A stretch of DNA of 52,608 nt from BS750m-G77 sp043797735 (GCA_043797735.1 JAZDPH010000045.1:1-52608); one strand, 5' to 3'; shown: positions 1 to 7,715, numbered from the stretch's first letter. Notes: generated by a model not told the origin, from the sequence alone. Numbers and translations are program-made.

Positions 1-218
1 GGATGGCTGGTAGAACAGATCCCGCAGATACGCTCAACCAAGAAAGGCACCTGGTCAAAGTGTTTATGCTCTGAAAGCTCCTCAATGCCCCGGTGCATAT
101 AGCCGATAACGATATCAATATCAACCACATTCTCCCCCTCCACATAGAGGCGGAAATACTCCGGCTCTTCCTGCAAAGGGTGATACGGGCCTATGGGTAT
201 GATTACTTTATGTGACAT
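1..218 (-). CDS. [NiFe] hydrogenase large subunit (NuoD/EchE-like), partial
   Basis: Only the N-terminal 72 codons are present; the gene runs off the left edge. The translation begins MSHKVIIPIGPYHP and reaches RICGICSTSHP, the L1 motif (RxCGxCxxxH) whose two cysteines ligate the NiFe site in hydrogenases and are lost in the complex I NuoD protein. This marks a group 4 membrane hydrogenase rather than NADH dehydrogenase. It follows the NuoC-like gene after a 72-nt gap and is the last operon member visible. An antiporter-like NuoL/EchA subunit and hydrogenase maturation genes would have to lie outside the window. The family assignment is firm; the exact subgroup is not resolvable from this piece. 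Confidence 0.88.
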   Translation of the reverse strand, partial: MSHKVIIPIGPYHPLQEEPEYFRLYVEGENVVDIDIVIGYMHRGIEELSEHKHFDQVPFLVERICGICSTSH

Positions 219-290
219 TGTTTACTCCAGATTATCAATACAATTCAAAATTACGTCTTTCTTCCCTCGTCCATCCTCTATCGTAAATCA

Positions 291-734
291 TCACTCATGG
301 TCGTGCCTTAGGGGATACTTTCCCTGCGGCCAGTCGTCAATCAAAAGCAGGTGCGTTAAATTAGGGTGGCCGCTAAAATTAACCCCCAATAACTCCCAGA
401 TTTCGCGCTCAATCCATTCTGCCCCGGCAAATAACGGAGCGATTGAATCTATCGTCGGCGATTTTTTATCTTCTATTAAAACACGCACAGAATAAATCAC
501 CCCGGTCCTATCCAGGCTAAAGTGATAAAGGATCTCCAGGCCTGCGGGCGTATCGGTCCCGCTGGCAGTAATAAAACGCAGGCCCAATTCTTTAAACAAG
601 AATTTAACTGTCTGGCGGATGTCTTCTTTCTTTGTGGAAAAATATACCCTGCGGGGGGAGTGCTGTTTCCATTCAAAGATTTTTTCGCCCAACCCCTCCT
701 TGATTCTGTCCTCTGTTAAATTTATATTATTCAT
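291..734 (-). CDS. NuoC/EchD-like 30-kDa subunit of membrane hydrogenase
   Basis: A 147-aa protein of the complex I 30-kDa subunit family. The diagnostic C-terminal stretch is present around residues 105-145 (AEWIEREIWELLGVNFSGHP, then LLLIDDWPQGKYPLR). In group 4 hydrogenases this subunit packs between the NuoD-like catalytic subunit and the NuoB-like electron-transfer subunit on the cytoplasmic face. It starts 3 nt after the stop of the NuoB-like gene, so it is translated from the same message. The protein lacks the N-terminal extension of some NuoC proteins, as is common in Ech/Mbh-type complexes. Confidence 0.9.
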   Translation of the reverse strand: MNNINLTEDRIKEGLGEKIFEWKQHSPRRVYFSTKKEDIRQTVKFLFKELGLRFITASGTDTPAGLEILYHFSLDRTGVIYSVRVLIEDKKSPTIDSIAPLFAGAEWIEREIWELLGVNFSGHPNLTHLLLIDDWPQGKYPLRHDHE

Positions 735-737
735 AGT

Positions 738-1163
738 TTAAGCTGTTTTTTTTATTTTGGCTATCAGTTTTGCCACGCCGGCAATTATCGCCTCCGGCTT
801 AGGCGGACAGCCGGGGATATACACATCTACCGGCACCACTTCATCAACCGGGCAGGGGCTGTTATATGAATCCTTAAACATAATCCTGCCGCAGGCGCAG
901 CCGCCTATTGCCACTACCACGCAGGGTTTGGGGACCTGGGTATAAAGTTTTTTGAGCCTCTCCTTAGTCTTATAATTAGGCACCCCGGTAACTAAAAGCG
1001 CGTCTGCATGCCGGACGCTGCCTACCAGGACCATCCCTAACCTCTCCAGGTCATGCCGGGGGGTTAAAAGGTCTAAGATCTCAATATCGCAGTTGTTGCA
1101 GGGAGAGCAGGCCGCATGAAAAACCCAGATTGATTTAGTCAGCGCTTTTAGTTTTATATTCAT
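738..1163 (-). CDS. NuoB/EchC-like hydrogenase small subunit
   Basis: 141 aa. It shows the NuoB/hydrogenase small subunit cysteine pattern: CSPCNNCDIEIL near residue 20, GGCACG near residue 88 and PGCPPKPEAI near residue 118. These bind the proximal [4Fe-4S] cluster that receives electrons from or delivers them to the NiFe centre. Length is typical of Ech/Mbh small subunits, with no signal peptide, so the protein is cytoplasmic and membrane-associated through the NuoH-like subunit. It lies 40 nt downstream of the NuoH-like gene. Confidence 0.92.
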   Translation of the reverse strand: MNIKLKALTKSIWVFHAACSPCNNCDIEILDLLTPRHDLERLGMVLVGSVRHADALLVTGVPNYKTKERLKKLYTQVPKPCVVVAIGGCACGRIMFKDSYNSPCPVDEVVPVDVYIPGCPPKPEAIIAGVAKLIAKIKKTA

Positions 1164-1203
1164 ATATTCATCTTCTGTGGGCTATGGACTATTAACCATG
1201 GAC

Positions 1204-2118
1204 TCACAATCCGAGCATTGCTAATATCACGGCAATAAATGCGATGATTGTAACCGGCCCCCAGAAAAACCTCATTGTCTGGTCAATGCGTAAACGCGGA
1301 TTTGTATTCTTAATCAGTATGACCAGCACTAATATTGCTATAAATTTCAAGGAAATAAATAACGGGCTTAAATCCTTGCCCATAAAAAGTATGATCAGTA
1401 AAAGCGGCGCTGCATAAAGAAGGATCGCCTTGGCCAATTTAAATACGGCCAAAGGCAGGCCGGAATATTCTATTAAAACACCCCCCATTATCTCCTGCTC
1501 CGCCTCAGAGGCGTCAAAAGGCACAAAGCCTAGTTTTGCCTGCACGCAAAAAAGGGCCGCTAAAAATGCCAGCACTCCTGAGATAGAGGCAATATGCGAG
1601 CCGAAATGCATCTGATAAGCCAGAATCCCGCCCAGCTGTATTATGCCGGCGCTTTTAATAATCACGGCAATTATGGAAAGAATAAACGGCAGCTCATACG
1701 CTAAGATTAACTTTATCTCGCGTGAGACGCCGACGGAAGCCAGGGGATTCCCTGAGGCAGAAGCCCCCAAAATCAGGGCAACTGCCGGGATGACCAAAAG
1801 GTAAATAACCACGATAACATCTCCCAAGGCCCCCTCAAGAGGAGACATAACCGTCCTGCCGAGCATTGCCGCCACTAAAACCAGGCTCAATAACCCTAAA
1901 AAAGGAGCCAGCAGAAAGGTCATCTTTGCCCTCTCCGGCAGAATAATCTCCTTGCCCGACAGCTTTAGGAGGTCAACAAAATTCTGATACCACGGCGGGC
2001 CCACCCGCCACTGCAGGCGGGCAGTAACCTTCCGGTCAACCCATCCGGCCAATAAGCCTATAATCGCGCTGAATAAAAAACCGGGGAATATTAAATACTG
2101 AAAAAACATTTTAATCAT
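1204..2118 (-). CDS. NuoH/EchB-like membrane subunit of hydrogenase
   Basis: 304 aa, with about eight hydrophobic segments. The conserved NuoH loop FVPFDASEAEQEIMGG and the following IEYSGLPLAVFKLAK are present near residues 200-230; this acidic loop faces the quinone/proton path in complex I relatives. It anchors the NuoB/C/D-like module to the inner membrane and is expected to couple electron transfer to ion movement. It is separated from the polyferredoxin gene upstream by a 130-bp AT-rich repeat, the only sizeable break in the operon. Confidence 0.92.
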   Translation of the reverse strand: MIKMFFQYLIFPGFLFSAIIGLLAGWVDRKVTARLQWRVGPPWYQNFVDLLKLSGKEIILPERAKMTFLLAPFLGLLSLVLVAAMLGRTVMSPLEGALGDVIVVIYLLVIPAVALILGASASGNPLASVGVSREIKLILAYELPFILSIIAVIIKSAGIIQLGGILAYQMHFGSHIASISGVLAFLAALFCVQAKLGFVPFDASEAEQEIMGGVLIEYSGLPLAVFKLAKAILLYAAPLLLIILFMGKDLSPLFISLKFIAILVLVILIKNTNPRLRIDQTMRFFWGPVTIIAFIAVILAMLGL

Positions 2119-2248
2119 ATTTATTTAAAATCCAAATGTCAAAATCCAAATACTACCAAATAAATCCCAATTTCCAATTTCAAAATTTGGATTTGGGATT
2201 TTGGATTTATTGTGGATTTTGTAGTATTTGGATTTGGGATTTATCATA
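2119..2248. repeat. AT-rich palindromic spacer built of AAATCCAAAT units
   Basis: Degenerate units of AAATCCAAAT and its complement ATTTGGATTT alternate here, forming a long imperfect inverted repeat between the polyferredoxin and NuoH-like genes. A closely related stretch (GGATTTGGGATTTTGG...) lies inside lnt at 39358-39399. No promoter or ORF is convincing in it. It behaves like a dispersed simple palindromic repeat. Confidence 0.7.
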
Positions 2249-2743
2249 TCATTTCTTCCTGGGTAATTGGATATCCTCTCTTGACCACTTAAGGGTATGC
2301 ACCGCCAGATGCTCTCCCACCAGGTATATATTCTTTTCTAAATCCTCTACTGCTTCTTTTACCTCTATCGCTTTATGCGGGCAGCTGGTTGCGCACTTGG
2401 GGAGTTTCCCGTCTGCAGCCACACAATAATCGCATTTAGAGTCAAGATAAGGAATAAAATCCTGAAAGATTATGCCAAAGGGGCAGGCGATAGAACAGGA
2501 TTTACAACTAGTGCAACGCATCTTGTAACGCTTAAGGTGGCCGTCCGGGGCCCGCTCCAATGCCTGATGATAACAGGCGTTCACGCAAGGGGCCTCTTCG
2601 CAATGGCGGCAGATGGTGGCAAATGTCGCGTATTCCCGCAGGGAGGCAATGCCGTTATTCTGCGGGTGATAAAAATAATCGCATACCAGGCGGCAATCCG
2701 CGCATTTATCGCATATCTCTAAGTCTATAAACAGGCGTTTCAT
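2249..2743 (-). CDS. Polyferredoxin, four [4Fe-4S] clusters (HycB/DmsB/CooF type)
   Basis: 164 aa from the ATG at 2743, chosen over an ATG six codons upstream because AAGGA sits 8 nt before it. Sixteen cysteines fall in four groups: CDKCADCRLVC, CRHCEEAPCVNAC, CTSCKSCSIAC and CDYC...KCATSC. This is the pattern of the electron-transfer subunits of molybdopterin oxidoreductases and of CO- or formate-linked hydrogenases. It probably relays electrons between the FAD/NAD(P) module encoded just upstream and the NuoB-like small subunit downstream. The role is inferred from operon position; the fold and cluster content are directly visible. Confidence 0.9.
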   Translation of the reverse strand: MKRLFIDLEICDKCADCRLVCDYFYHPQNNGIASLREYATFATICRHCEEAPCVNACYHQALERAPDGHLKRYKMRCTSCKSCSIACPFGIIFQDFIPYLDSKCDYCVAADGKLPKCATSCPHKAIEVKEAVEDLEKNIYLVGEHLAVHTLKWSREDIQLPRKK

Positions 2744-2779
2744 ATTCCCAATCCTTGTCATTGACGATGTAAATCTTTC

Positions 2780-3598
2780 TTAATCCCAAATATCGTGAAT
2801 ATCCTTGATTGTTTCATAAGTAAAAACCGGGCCGTCTTTACAGGCATAATGCCTGCCCAGGCGGCAATGGCCGCATTTTCCCAGCCCGCAGGACATATTC
2901 TTTTCCATAGAAAGATAGATATCCTGCGGATTAAAGCCCAAATCCAGTACTTTTAAAGTTACGAACTTCATCATAATCGGCGGGCCGCAGACTATGGCAG
3001 TTGCTTTATTTAAATCCACGGGCAGGCCGTCCAATATCGTGGTTACCAGGCCCACCTTGCCATCCCACCCCGGAGCCCCTACGTCAACGCTGACGGCCAC
3101 ATCCACTTTTTCTTTGTTTGCCCATTCGGACAGGGAATTCTTATATACAATGTCCGCCGGCGTGCGCGAACCGTAACGCAATATTACCTTATTATAACTG
3201 TCCAGTTGGCTAAATAAGCTGAATAATAACGAACGCAAAGGCGCCAGCCCCACGCCGCCGCCTACAATTACAATATCCCTGCCTTTAAATTTATCTAAAG
3301 GATAGCCCTTGCCGTAGGGGCCGCGTATCCCTAAGGAGTCGCCCTTATTCATAGAATGCAGTTTGGCGGTAATCCTGCCGGCCTTCATTATCGTTACCTC
3401 TAATTTCTGCTTGTCCGCCGGGTCCGAAGAGGGGGTAAACGGCCCCTCCCCCGCGCCGGGAACGGTCAATTCTATAAATTGGCCCGTAGTAAAACAAAAT
3501 TCGGACTTAGGCCTGAGAGTAAAGGTCTTGATTGCCGAAGTCTCTTCCTTAATCTCTTCTATTACCGCCTCAACCGGCTGGTAGATATTTTTCATCAT
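2780..3598 (-). CDS. Sulfhydrogenase gamma-like FAD/NAD(P) oxidoreductase
   Basis: 272 aa (start 3598 or the adjacent ATG at 3595). The N-terminal ferredoxin-reductase-type FAD barrel (TTGQFIELTVPG near residue 40) is followed by an NAD(P)-binding domain (IVGGGVGLAPLRSLLF near residue 113) and a C-terminal [2Fe-2S] motif CGLGKCGHC with a further YAC. This is the architecture of the HydG/AsrB/PyrK group. It overlaps the beta-like gene by 29 nt, so the pair is translationally coupled. In sulfhydrogenases this subunit exchanges electrons with NAD(P)H. Its presence here suggests the membrane hydrogenase is linked to the pyridine nucleotide pool. Confidence 0.9.
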   Translation of the reverse strand: MMKNIYQPVEAVIEEIKEETSAIKTFTLRPKSEFCFTTGQFIELTVPGAGEGPFTPSSDPADKQKLEVTIMKAGRITAKLHSMNKGDSLGIRGPYGKGYPLDKFKGRDIVIVGGGVGLAPLRSLLFSLFSQLDSYNKVILRYGSRTPADIVYKNSLSEWANKEKVDVAVSVDVGAPGWDGKVGLVTTILDGLPVDLNKATAIVCGPPIMMKFVTLKVLDLGFNPQDIYLSMEKNMSCGLGKCGHCRLGRHYACKDGPVFTYETIKDIHDIWD

Positions 3599-4667
3599 GC
3601 AGTCTTTTTAAGATATAACGGATATCAATCCTGCCCGGGCAGGCATCAATGCACCGGCCGCAGCCGCAGCAGGCCTGAAAACCTAAATTATCAATAAAGA
3701 AGTCAAATTTTTTGAGGTAGCGGTTGCGCAGCCTCATATAGCGCCTCCTTAAAGGATTAGCCCCGCCGGCAACCGTGCTGAAATTCTTATACAGGCAGCC
3801 GTCCCAGATACGGAAGCGTTCGGCGCGCTCTTTTTTTGATTCATCCGCCAGCAAAAAACAATGGCAGGTATCGCAGCCGAATACGCAGGCGCCGCACTCA
3901 ATGCAAGTCTCTACCTGTTCCTGCCAAACCGAGGAGCCAAACCCGGCAACTACAATTTCCTTGAGGGTTTCTTTTTTCGGGATCTGATGATACGAAAGAT
4001 GCTCTTCTATCCGTTTTATTACCGACTCCCTCTTTGCGTAGCGGCCGGAGATCTGGCCGAAAGTGGCCGGGGTTAAGATCCCTTTAAGGGAACCTGCGAT
4101 TTCATCGGCCCGGTCTGATGCCGCATCAAGAAGAAAGCCGTCATTAAGCGGAGAGAGGTTAAAATCAAAGCCTTTAGAGGCAAAGGGGTCTATATCAAAG
4201 GCCCGGCAGAAACATGACTCTTTGAAGTTCGGGCAATCCCCGGATATAATCAGGGTATTTTGCCGCCTGGCTTTATAAAACGGGTCAGCCTCATTGCCCT
4301 CCAGAAAAACAAAATCCTGGACTTTTAAGGCAAAAAGGTCGCAATTTTTTACCCCGCATATCGCCGCGGGCTTAAGGGGCTCTTTGGCATCTCCCTCCTC
4401 CTGAAAGTAACCGCAGACTTTTTCCTTAAAAGGGGTAAAAAATACGCGCACCGGCTCAATAGAGCGGTAATCGTTGAAAACGATCCCCTCTTTTTTTGCC
4501 TCTGCGTATTTTTTTAAAATGTAGTCACCACAAGGCAGTTCAAAGGAATGCTCGCAGGCGGCTTTACGGGAGGATTCTATCTTGACCGGCAGGTAGAGCT
4601 GGAACTCCCCGGCTATATGCTCATAGAATTTAATTAGATTTTGCCCTTGGAGATAGTAAGTCTTCAT
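3570..4667 (-). CDS. Sulfhydrogenase beta-like iron-sulfur subunit (HydB/AsrA type)
   Basis: 365 aa. Two clusters are seen in the C-terminal third: CIECGACVFGC followed by DTCHC (around residue 258) and CCGCGRCIDACPGRI (around residue 332). The upstream GVKNCDLFAL signature is typical of the HydB/AsrA family. In Pyrococcus-type sulfhydrogenases the beta subunit connects the gamma FAD subunit with the hydrogenase small subunit. It is the first gene of the operon. The region in front carries a promoter and a palindromic operator (4704-4777), so it probably sets expression of the whole hydrogenase block. Confidence 0.88.
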   Translation of the reverse strand: MKTYYLQGQNLIKFYEHIAGEFQLYLPVKIESSRKAACEHSFELPCGDYILKKYAEAKKEGIVFNDYRSIEPVRVFFTPFKEKVCGYFQEEGDAKEPLKPAAICGVKNCDLFALKVQDFVFLEGNEADPFYKARRQNTLIISGDCPNFKESCFCRAFDIDPFASKGFDFNLSPLNDGFLLDAASDRADEIAGSLKGILTPATFGQISGRYAKRESVIKRIEEHLSYHQIPKKETLKEIVVAGFGSSVWQEQVETCIECGACVFGCDTCHCFLLADESKKERAERFRIWDGCLYKNFSTVAGGANPLRRRYMRLRNRYLKKFDFFIDNLGFQACCGCGRCIDACPGRIDIRYILKRLHDEKYLPAG

Positions 4668-4703
4668 TCAAAATGTTTTTAGATTTAGTAAAAGGCGGGT
4701 AAT

Positions 4704-4721
4704 TTGTGAAGATTATCACAA
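4704..4721. promoter_or_regulatory. Rex-like (or CRP-like) operator of the hydrogenase operon
   Basis: The sequence TTGTGAAGATTATCACAA is an inverted repeat TTGTGA-N6-TCACAA, 36 nt upstream of the first hydrogenase gene. It matches the Rex consensus (TTGTGAANNNNTTCACAA) at all fixed positions but one, and also the CRP core TGTGA-N6-TCACA. It lies about 20-40 nt downstream of the predicted transcription start, the position expected for a repressor. Rex senses NADH/NAD+ and often controls hydrogenase and fermentation genes; the regulator itself is not in the window. Confidence 0.6.
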
Positions 4722-4748
4722 AATATCCCTAAAAAATCTTGAAAAATA

Positions 4749-4777
4749 ATATTAACATATTTCCCGCAAGTTGTCCA
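4749..4777 (-). promoter_or_regulatory. Predicted promoter of the hydrogenase operon
   Basis: On the minus strand, TGGACA (4777-4772) and TAATAT (4754-4749) are separated by 17 nt. The match to the -35 box is 5/6 and to the -10 box 4/6. It lies just downstream of the yqeY stop and would give a leader of about 75 nt containing the palindrome at 4704-4721. Confidence 0.5.
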
Positions 4778-4787
4778 TACAAAAATT

Positions 4788-5246
4788 TTAACCGTTCGCC
4801 GGCCTTATGAGCCTCTCCCTTACCAGCTCGCTTACAAGTTTGGAGTCTGCCTGAGCACCGACTTTGGCCAGCACCTCTTTCATTACCTTGCCCATATCTT
4901 TGATGCCGCTTGAGCCGCCGGAGGAGACAACTTCTTCAATGATTTTTTTAAGCTCACCGGCAGGGAGTTCTTTAGGCAGATAAATTTTTAGGATCTCCAT
5001 TTCCTTTGTTTCCTTATCTGCCAATTCGGCTCGGCCGCCCTTAGTAAACTGCTCTATGGAATCCTGGCGCTGTTTTACCTGTTTTCTTATGACCGCAATG
5101 GCCTCAGTATCATCAAGGGACTTTTTCTTCCTTGCCACCGCCGTATTAATCATCTCCGCGCGCAGGAAACTCAATACCGAGCTCTTCAGCGCATCCTTGT
5201 CTTTCATTGCCTGCTTATAGTCATTAAGAATTTTTTCTTCCAGCAT
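4788..5246 (-). CDS. yqeY: GatB/YqeY domain protein
   Basis: 152 aa, the usual length of stand-alone YqeY proteins. It begins MLEEKILNDYKQAMKDKD and carries the typical LSFLRAEMINTAVARKK, EIEILKIYLP-like (MEILKIYLPKEL) and DMGKVMKEVLAK segments of the helical tail domain shared with GatB/GatE. It is thought to act in tRNA amidotransfer-related functions, but a definite role is not established. A Shine-Dalgarno AAGGAG sits 10 nt before the ATG, preceded by a G-rich tract (5274-5307). Confidence 0.9.
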   Translation of the reverse strand: MLEEKILNDYKQAMKDKDALKSSVLSFLRAEMINTAVARKKKSLDDTEAIAVIRKQVKQRQDSIEQFTKGGRAELADKETKEMEILKIYLPKELPAGELKKIIEEVVSSGGSSGIKDMGKVMKEVLAKVGAQADSKLVSELVRERLIRPANG

Positions 5247-5273
5247 AATATTCTCTCCTTAATTCCCATGCTA

Positions 5274-5307
5274 CCCCATACTGCCCCCTCCTACCCCTTA
5301 CTACCCC
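5274..5307 (-). repeat. G-rich tract, potential G-quadruplex in the yqeY leader
   Basis: Read on the minus (coding) strand, four runs of four or five G are spaced by 6, 5 and 6 nt, followed by a further GGG, ending about 25 nt before the yqeY ATG. A related tract (AGTATGGGGTAGTG) lies on the plus strand at 6275-6290, beyond the other end of the pfkB gene, so the kinase gene is bracketed by GGGGTAGTA-type units. Confidence 0.6.
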
Positions 5308-5325
5308 TTAAAACTATTGACTCTG

Positions 5326-6255
5326 TCAAAACACTATATGTTTTCTAAATTTCATTAACCTTCTCTGTAGATCTCTCAAGGTGAGGCCGCAGGTGCGCTT
5401 AACCCCAAAATCTTCTACGTTAAAAGAGGCGGCGACCGTAGCATAAGCAAGCGCCTTTCTTATATCCGGCGCTTTTATCTTTTTTACTTTGCTTAAATAA
5501 CCCATAAACCCTCCGGCAAAGGTATCCCCTGCGCCGGTAGGGTCAACTACCCTATCCGTCGGATAACCCGGCAGGGCAAAGATGAACCCCGCCCCTGCGT
5601 GCAGGGGCGGGGTGAATTTACTGCTGAAAAACAAAACCCCGTGCTCGCCTTTCTTGATTAAGACCATTTTCGGCCCGCGGGAATACAGGTACCTGGCCGC
5701 CTTTATTAAATTCCCCTCGCCGGAAAGGCTGCGCGCCTCCTGGTCGTTAGCCACATAGATATCCACTTTTTTTAACAGCCGCAGCAGCGCTTTGCGTTTA
5801 TGGCTTATCCAGAAGTTCATGCTGTCTAGCCCCACTAACTGCGGAGAATGCATGCGCTCCAAAAGGTGCCTCTGGATATCCGGGTCAACGTTAGCCAGAA
5901 AGACATGCCTGATCTTCTTTTGCTCCTCTGTAATCACCGGCCGGAATGCCGAAAGCACCCCCAGCTCCGTATTTAAGGTAAGGGCGGTATTCAAATCCCC
6001 TTTGTATTGGCCCTCCCATTTAAAGGTATTGCCCTTCTCCTTAATCAGGGAGGTCAGGACTATCCCCTTCTGACGCAGGAAATCAATGTGCCTTTTAGGG
6101 AAATCGCTTCCCACAATAGCCACCAGGTTTACGCTGGTAAATAAACGCGCGGTCATCGCAAAATGCACGGCTGAACCGCCAAGCATCTTTTTCCTCGTAC
6201 CGAAAGGGGTACTCACCGTATCAAGTGCGACTGTGCCTAAGACGATTATGCTCAT
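5326..6255 (-). CDS. PfkB-family carbohydrate/nucleoside kinase with repeat insertion
   Basis: 309 aa. The first PfkB motif region GGSAVHFAMTARLF is near residue 26 and the ATP-site signature DPTGAGDTFAGG near residue 240, with the catalytic Asp in GAGD. Substrate cannot be read from sequence; ribokinase- or adenosine kinase-like sugars/nucleosides are the usual options. A GC-rich palindrome (5583-5620) is inserted in frame before the FALPGYP strand and encodes KFTPPLHAGAG, which has no counterpart in typical family members. No Shine-Dalgarno is evident before the ATG. The gene is flanked on both sides by G-rich repeats. Confidence 0.88.
   Translation of the reverse strand: MSIIVLGTVALDTVSTPFGTRKKMLGGSAVHFAMTARLFTSVNLVAIVGSDFPKRHIDFLRQKGIVLTSLIKEKGNTFKWEGQYKGDLNTALTLNTELGVLSAFRPVITEEQKKIRHVFLANVDPDIQRHLLERMHSPQLVGLDSMNFWISHKRKALLRLLKKVDIYVANDQEARSLSGEGNLIKAARYLYSRGPKMVLIKKGEHGVLFFSSKFTPPLHAGAGFIFALPGYPTDRVVDPTGAGDTFAGGFMGYLSKVKKIKAPDIRKALAYATVAASFNVEDFGVKRTCGLTLRDLQRRLMKFRKHIVF
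5583..5620. repeat. TTCACCCCGCCC palindrome inside the pfkB-type gene
   Basis: A near-perfect inverted repeat (CCCCGCCCCTGC / GCAGGGGCGGGG) whose outer ends TTCACCCCGCCC and GGGCGGGGTTCATC match the intergenic elements at 7705-7768 and 29463-29522. Here it is read through in frame. Confidence 0.85.
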
Positions 6256-6303
6256 AAATAGAGTTTAAGGGTTAGTATGGGGTAGTGTTACTGCCCCTTA
6301 AAA

Positions 6304-7053
6304 TTATCTAATAAATAATAAAGTAATTACGGCAACAATTATACAATAATAGCCGAAATAATGCAATTTAGCTTTTCTCAAAACCGCCTTTAATATCAAG
6401 AGTGAGAATATTCCGGCGATAAAACTAGAGATAAGCCCTGCCGTAAGGCCTGCCGCCGATAGGGATCCTTTTAGGGCAAAATCAATTTTTTTTGCCTCTA
6501 AAAAAACAGCCCCCGCAATCACCGGTATAGAAGCCAGGAATGAGAATTTAAAAGCCAACTCCCTGTCTATTTTTCTAAATAAAAGCGCGGAGATCGTAAT
6601 GCCCGAACGAGAAATCCCCGGGATAATCGCCGCCCCCTGGACCAGGCCTAAAATTAGCGCGTCCACTATATCCAGGATATTTCTGCGCGAATTTATAAAT
6701 CTACGCGTCCTTATTAATATTGCGCCGGTAATAATTAACGCCAGGGCAGCAACTTTTGGCGAACTAAACAAGGCCTCAAAGAAATTCTTTCCCAATATCC
6801 CAATGATACCGGTAATTACCGTAACCACGGCAATAAGTATCAGCCATTTCGGGTTGCGCAGCAACTCCAGTATATCTTTAAAAAAGAAAATAATCAAGGC
6901 GCAGAGGGTCCCTAAATGTAAAATTACCGACACCGCCAGCTCCTGGCCGGCCATCCCCAGGGCCTTCTGGAAAATCACCAGATGCCCGGAGCTGCTCACC
7001 GGCAAAAACTCCGTGGCCCCCTGCACTATCCCTAAGAAAATGTATTTAAGCAT
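6304..7053 (-). CDS. uppP: Undecaprenyl-diphosphatase UppP/BacA
   Basis: 249 aa, multi-spanning. The two signatures of the family are clear: GATEFLPVSSSGHL near residue 12 and PGISRSG near residue 144. The enzyme removes the pyrophosphate from undecaprenyl diphosphate at the membrane, recycling the lipid carrier for peptidoglycan and O-antigen synthesis. It stands between the PfkB kinase and the pseudouridine synthase with gaps of about 40-50 nt and no recognisable RBS. Length is slightly below the usual 265-275 aa but all core segments are present. Confidence 0.95.
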   Translation of the reverse strand: MLKYIFLGIVQGATEFLPVSSSGHLVIFQKALGMAGQELAVSVILHLGTLCALIIFFFKDILELLRNPKWLILIAVVTVITGIIGILGKNFFEALFSSPKVAALALIITGAILIRTRRFINSRRNILDIVDALILGLVQGAAIIPGISRSGITISALLFRKIDRELAFKFSFLASIPVIAGAVFLEAKKIDFALKGSLSAAGLTAGLISSFIAGIFSLLILKAVLRKAKLHYFGYYCIIVAVITLLFIR

Positions 7054-7091
7054 AGCGACAACCTAAATGACAACCGAAACGACAACCGAAT

Positions 7092-7715
7092 TTAATGCTT
7101 ATCCAGAAATCCTTTTAAGTCTTGCGGTAATTCGGTTGATAAGCTGACTTTTTTACCGCTTAGCGGATGCGTGAATTCAAGGGATTTGGCGTGCAGGCAG
7201 AGGCGCTTGAAGCGTAATTTGAAATCCTTGCGAAAGGAAAATTTGCTCTCCCCCACAATTGGATGGCCGATCTGCTTGAAATGTATCCTTAACTGGTTGG
7301 TGCGGCCGCTGGCCGGCTGGGCCTCTACAACGGTAAAATCTTTTCTTCTCTCTAAAACTCTGTATCCGGTCAAAGCAGGCCTGCCTTCAATGGGCTCCTT
7401 TATCCGGCCTTGAGGCTGGCTTAAAACCCCTTGCAGGAAAGCAAGATAAGTCTTTTTTACTTTTCTTTGCCTGAATTCATCCATCAGCTTTTTTTGCGCG
7501 GATTTACCCTTGGCGTAGATAATCAGGCCCGAGGTCTCCCGGTCCAGACGATGGCAGGGATGCAGGCGGTAAGTTATGCCTTTTTCTACTAAATCGTTAT
7601 TAAGGATAGACGTTAATGTGCGCCGTTCTTTTTTCGGCGTGGGGATTACCAGAAGCCCTGAGGGTTTATCTGCAACAAGCAATGAATCATCCTCGTAGGC
7701 TACGGCAATGTTCAC
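7092..7715 (-). CDS. RluA-family pseudouridine synthase with repeat-derived start
   Basis: 207 aa, catalytic domain only (no S4 domain). The active-site signature HRLDRETSGLIIYAK contains the catalytic Asp near residue 58. It modifies uridines in rRNA or tRNA; the target cannot be assigned. The only in-frame start is GTG at 7715, which lies inside a palindromic repeat: a TAA precedes it by a few codons, followed by AGGAAGGGCGGAGTG, so the repeat provides both the purine-rich RBS and the start. The same arrangement occurs at amrS (29467). Confidence 0.9.
   Translation of the reverse strand: MNIAVAYEDDSLLVADKPSGLLVIPTPKKERRTLTSILNNDLVEKGITYRLHPCHRLDRETSGLIIYAKGKSAQKKLMDEFRQRKVKKTYLAFLQGVLSQPQGRIKEPIEGRPALTGYRVLERRKDFTVVEAQPASGRTNQLRIHFKQIGHPIVGESKFSFRKDFKLRFKRLCLHAKSLEFTHPLSGKKVSLSTELPQDLKGFLDKH

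Noticed and set aside
193..495. Plus-strand ORF across the hydrogenase genes
   Set aside because: It is antisense to the NuoC-like gene and shows no protein-like features.
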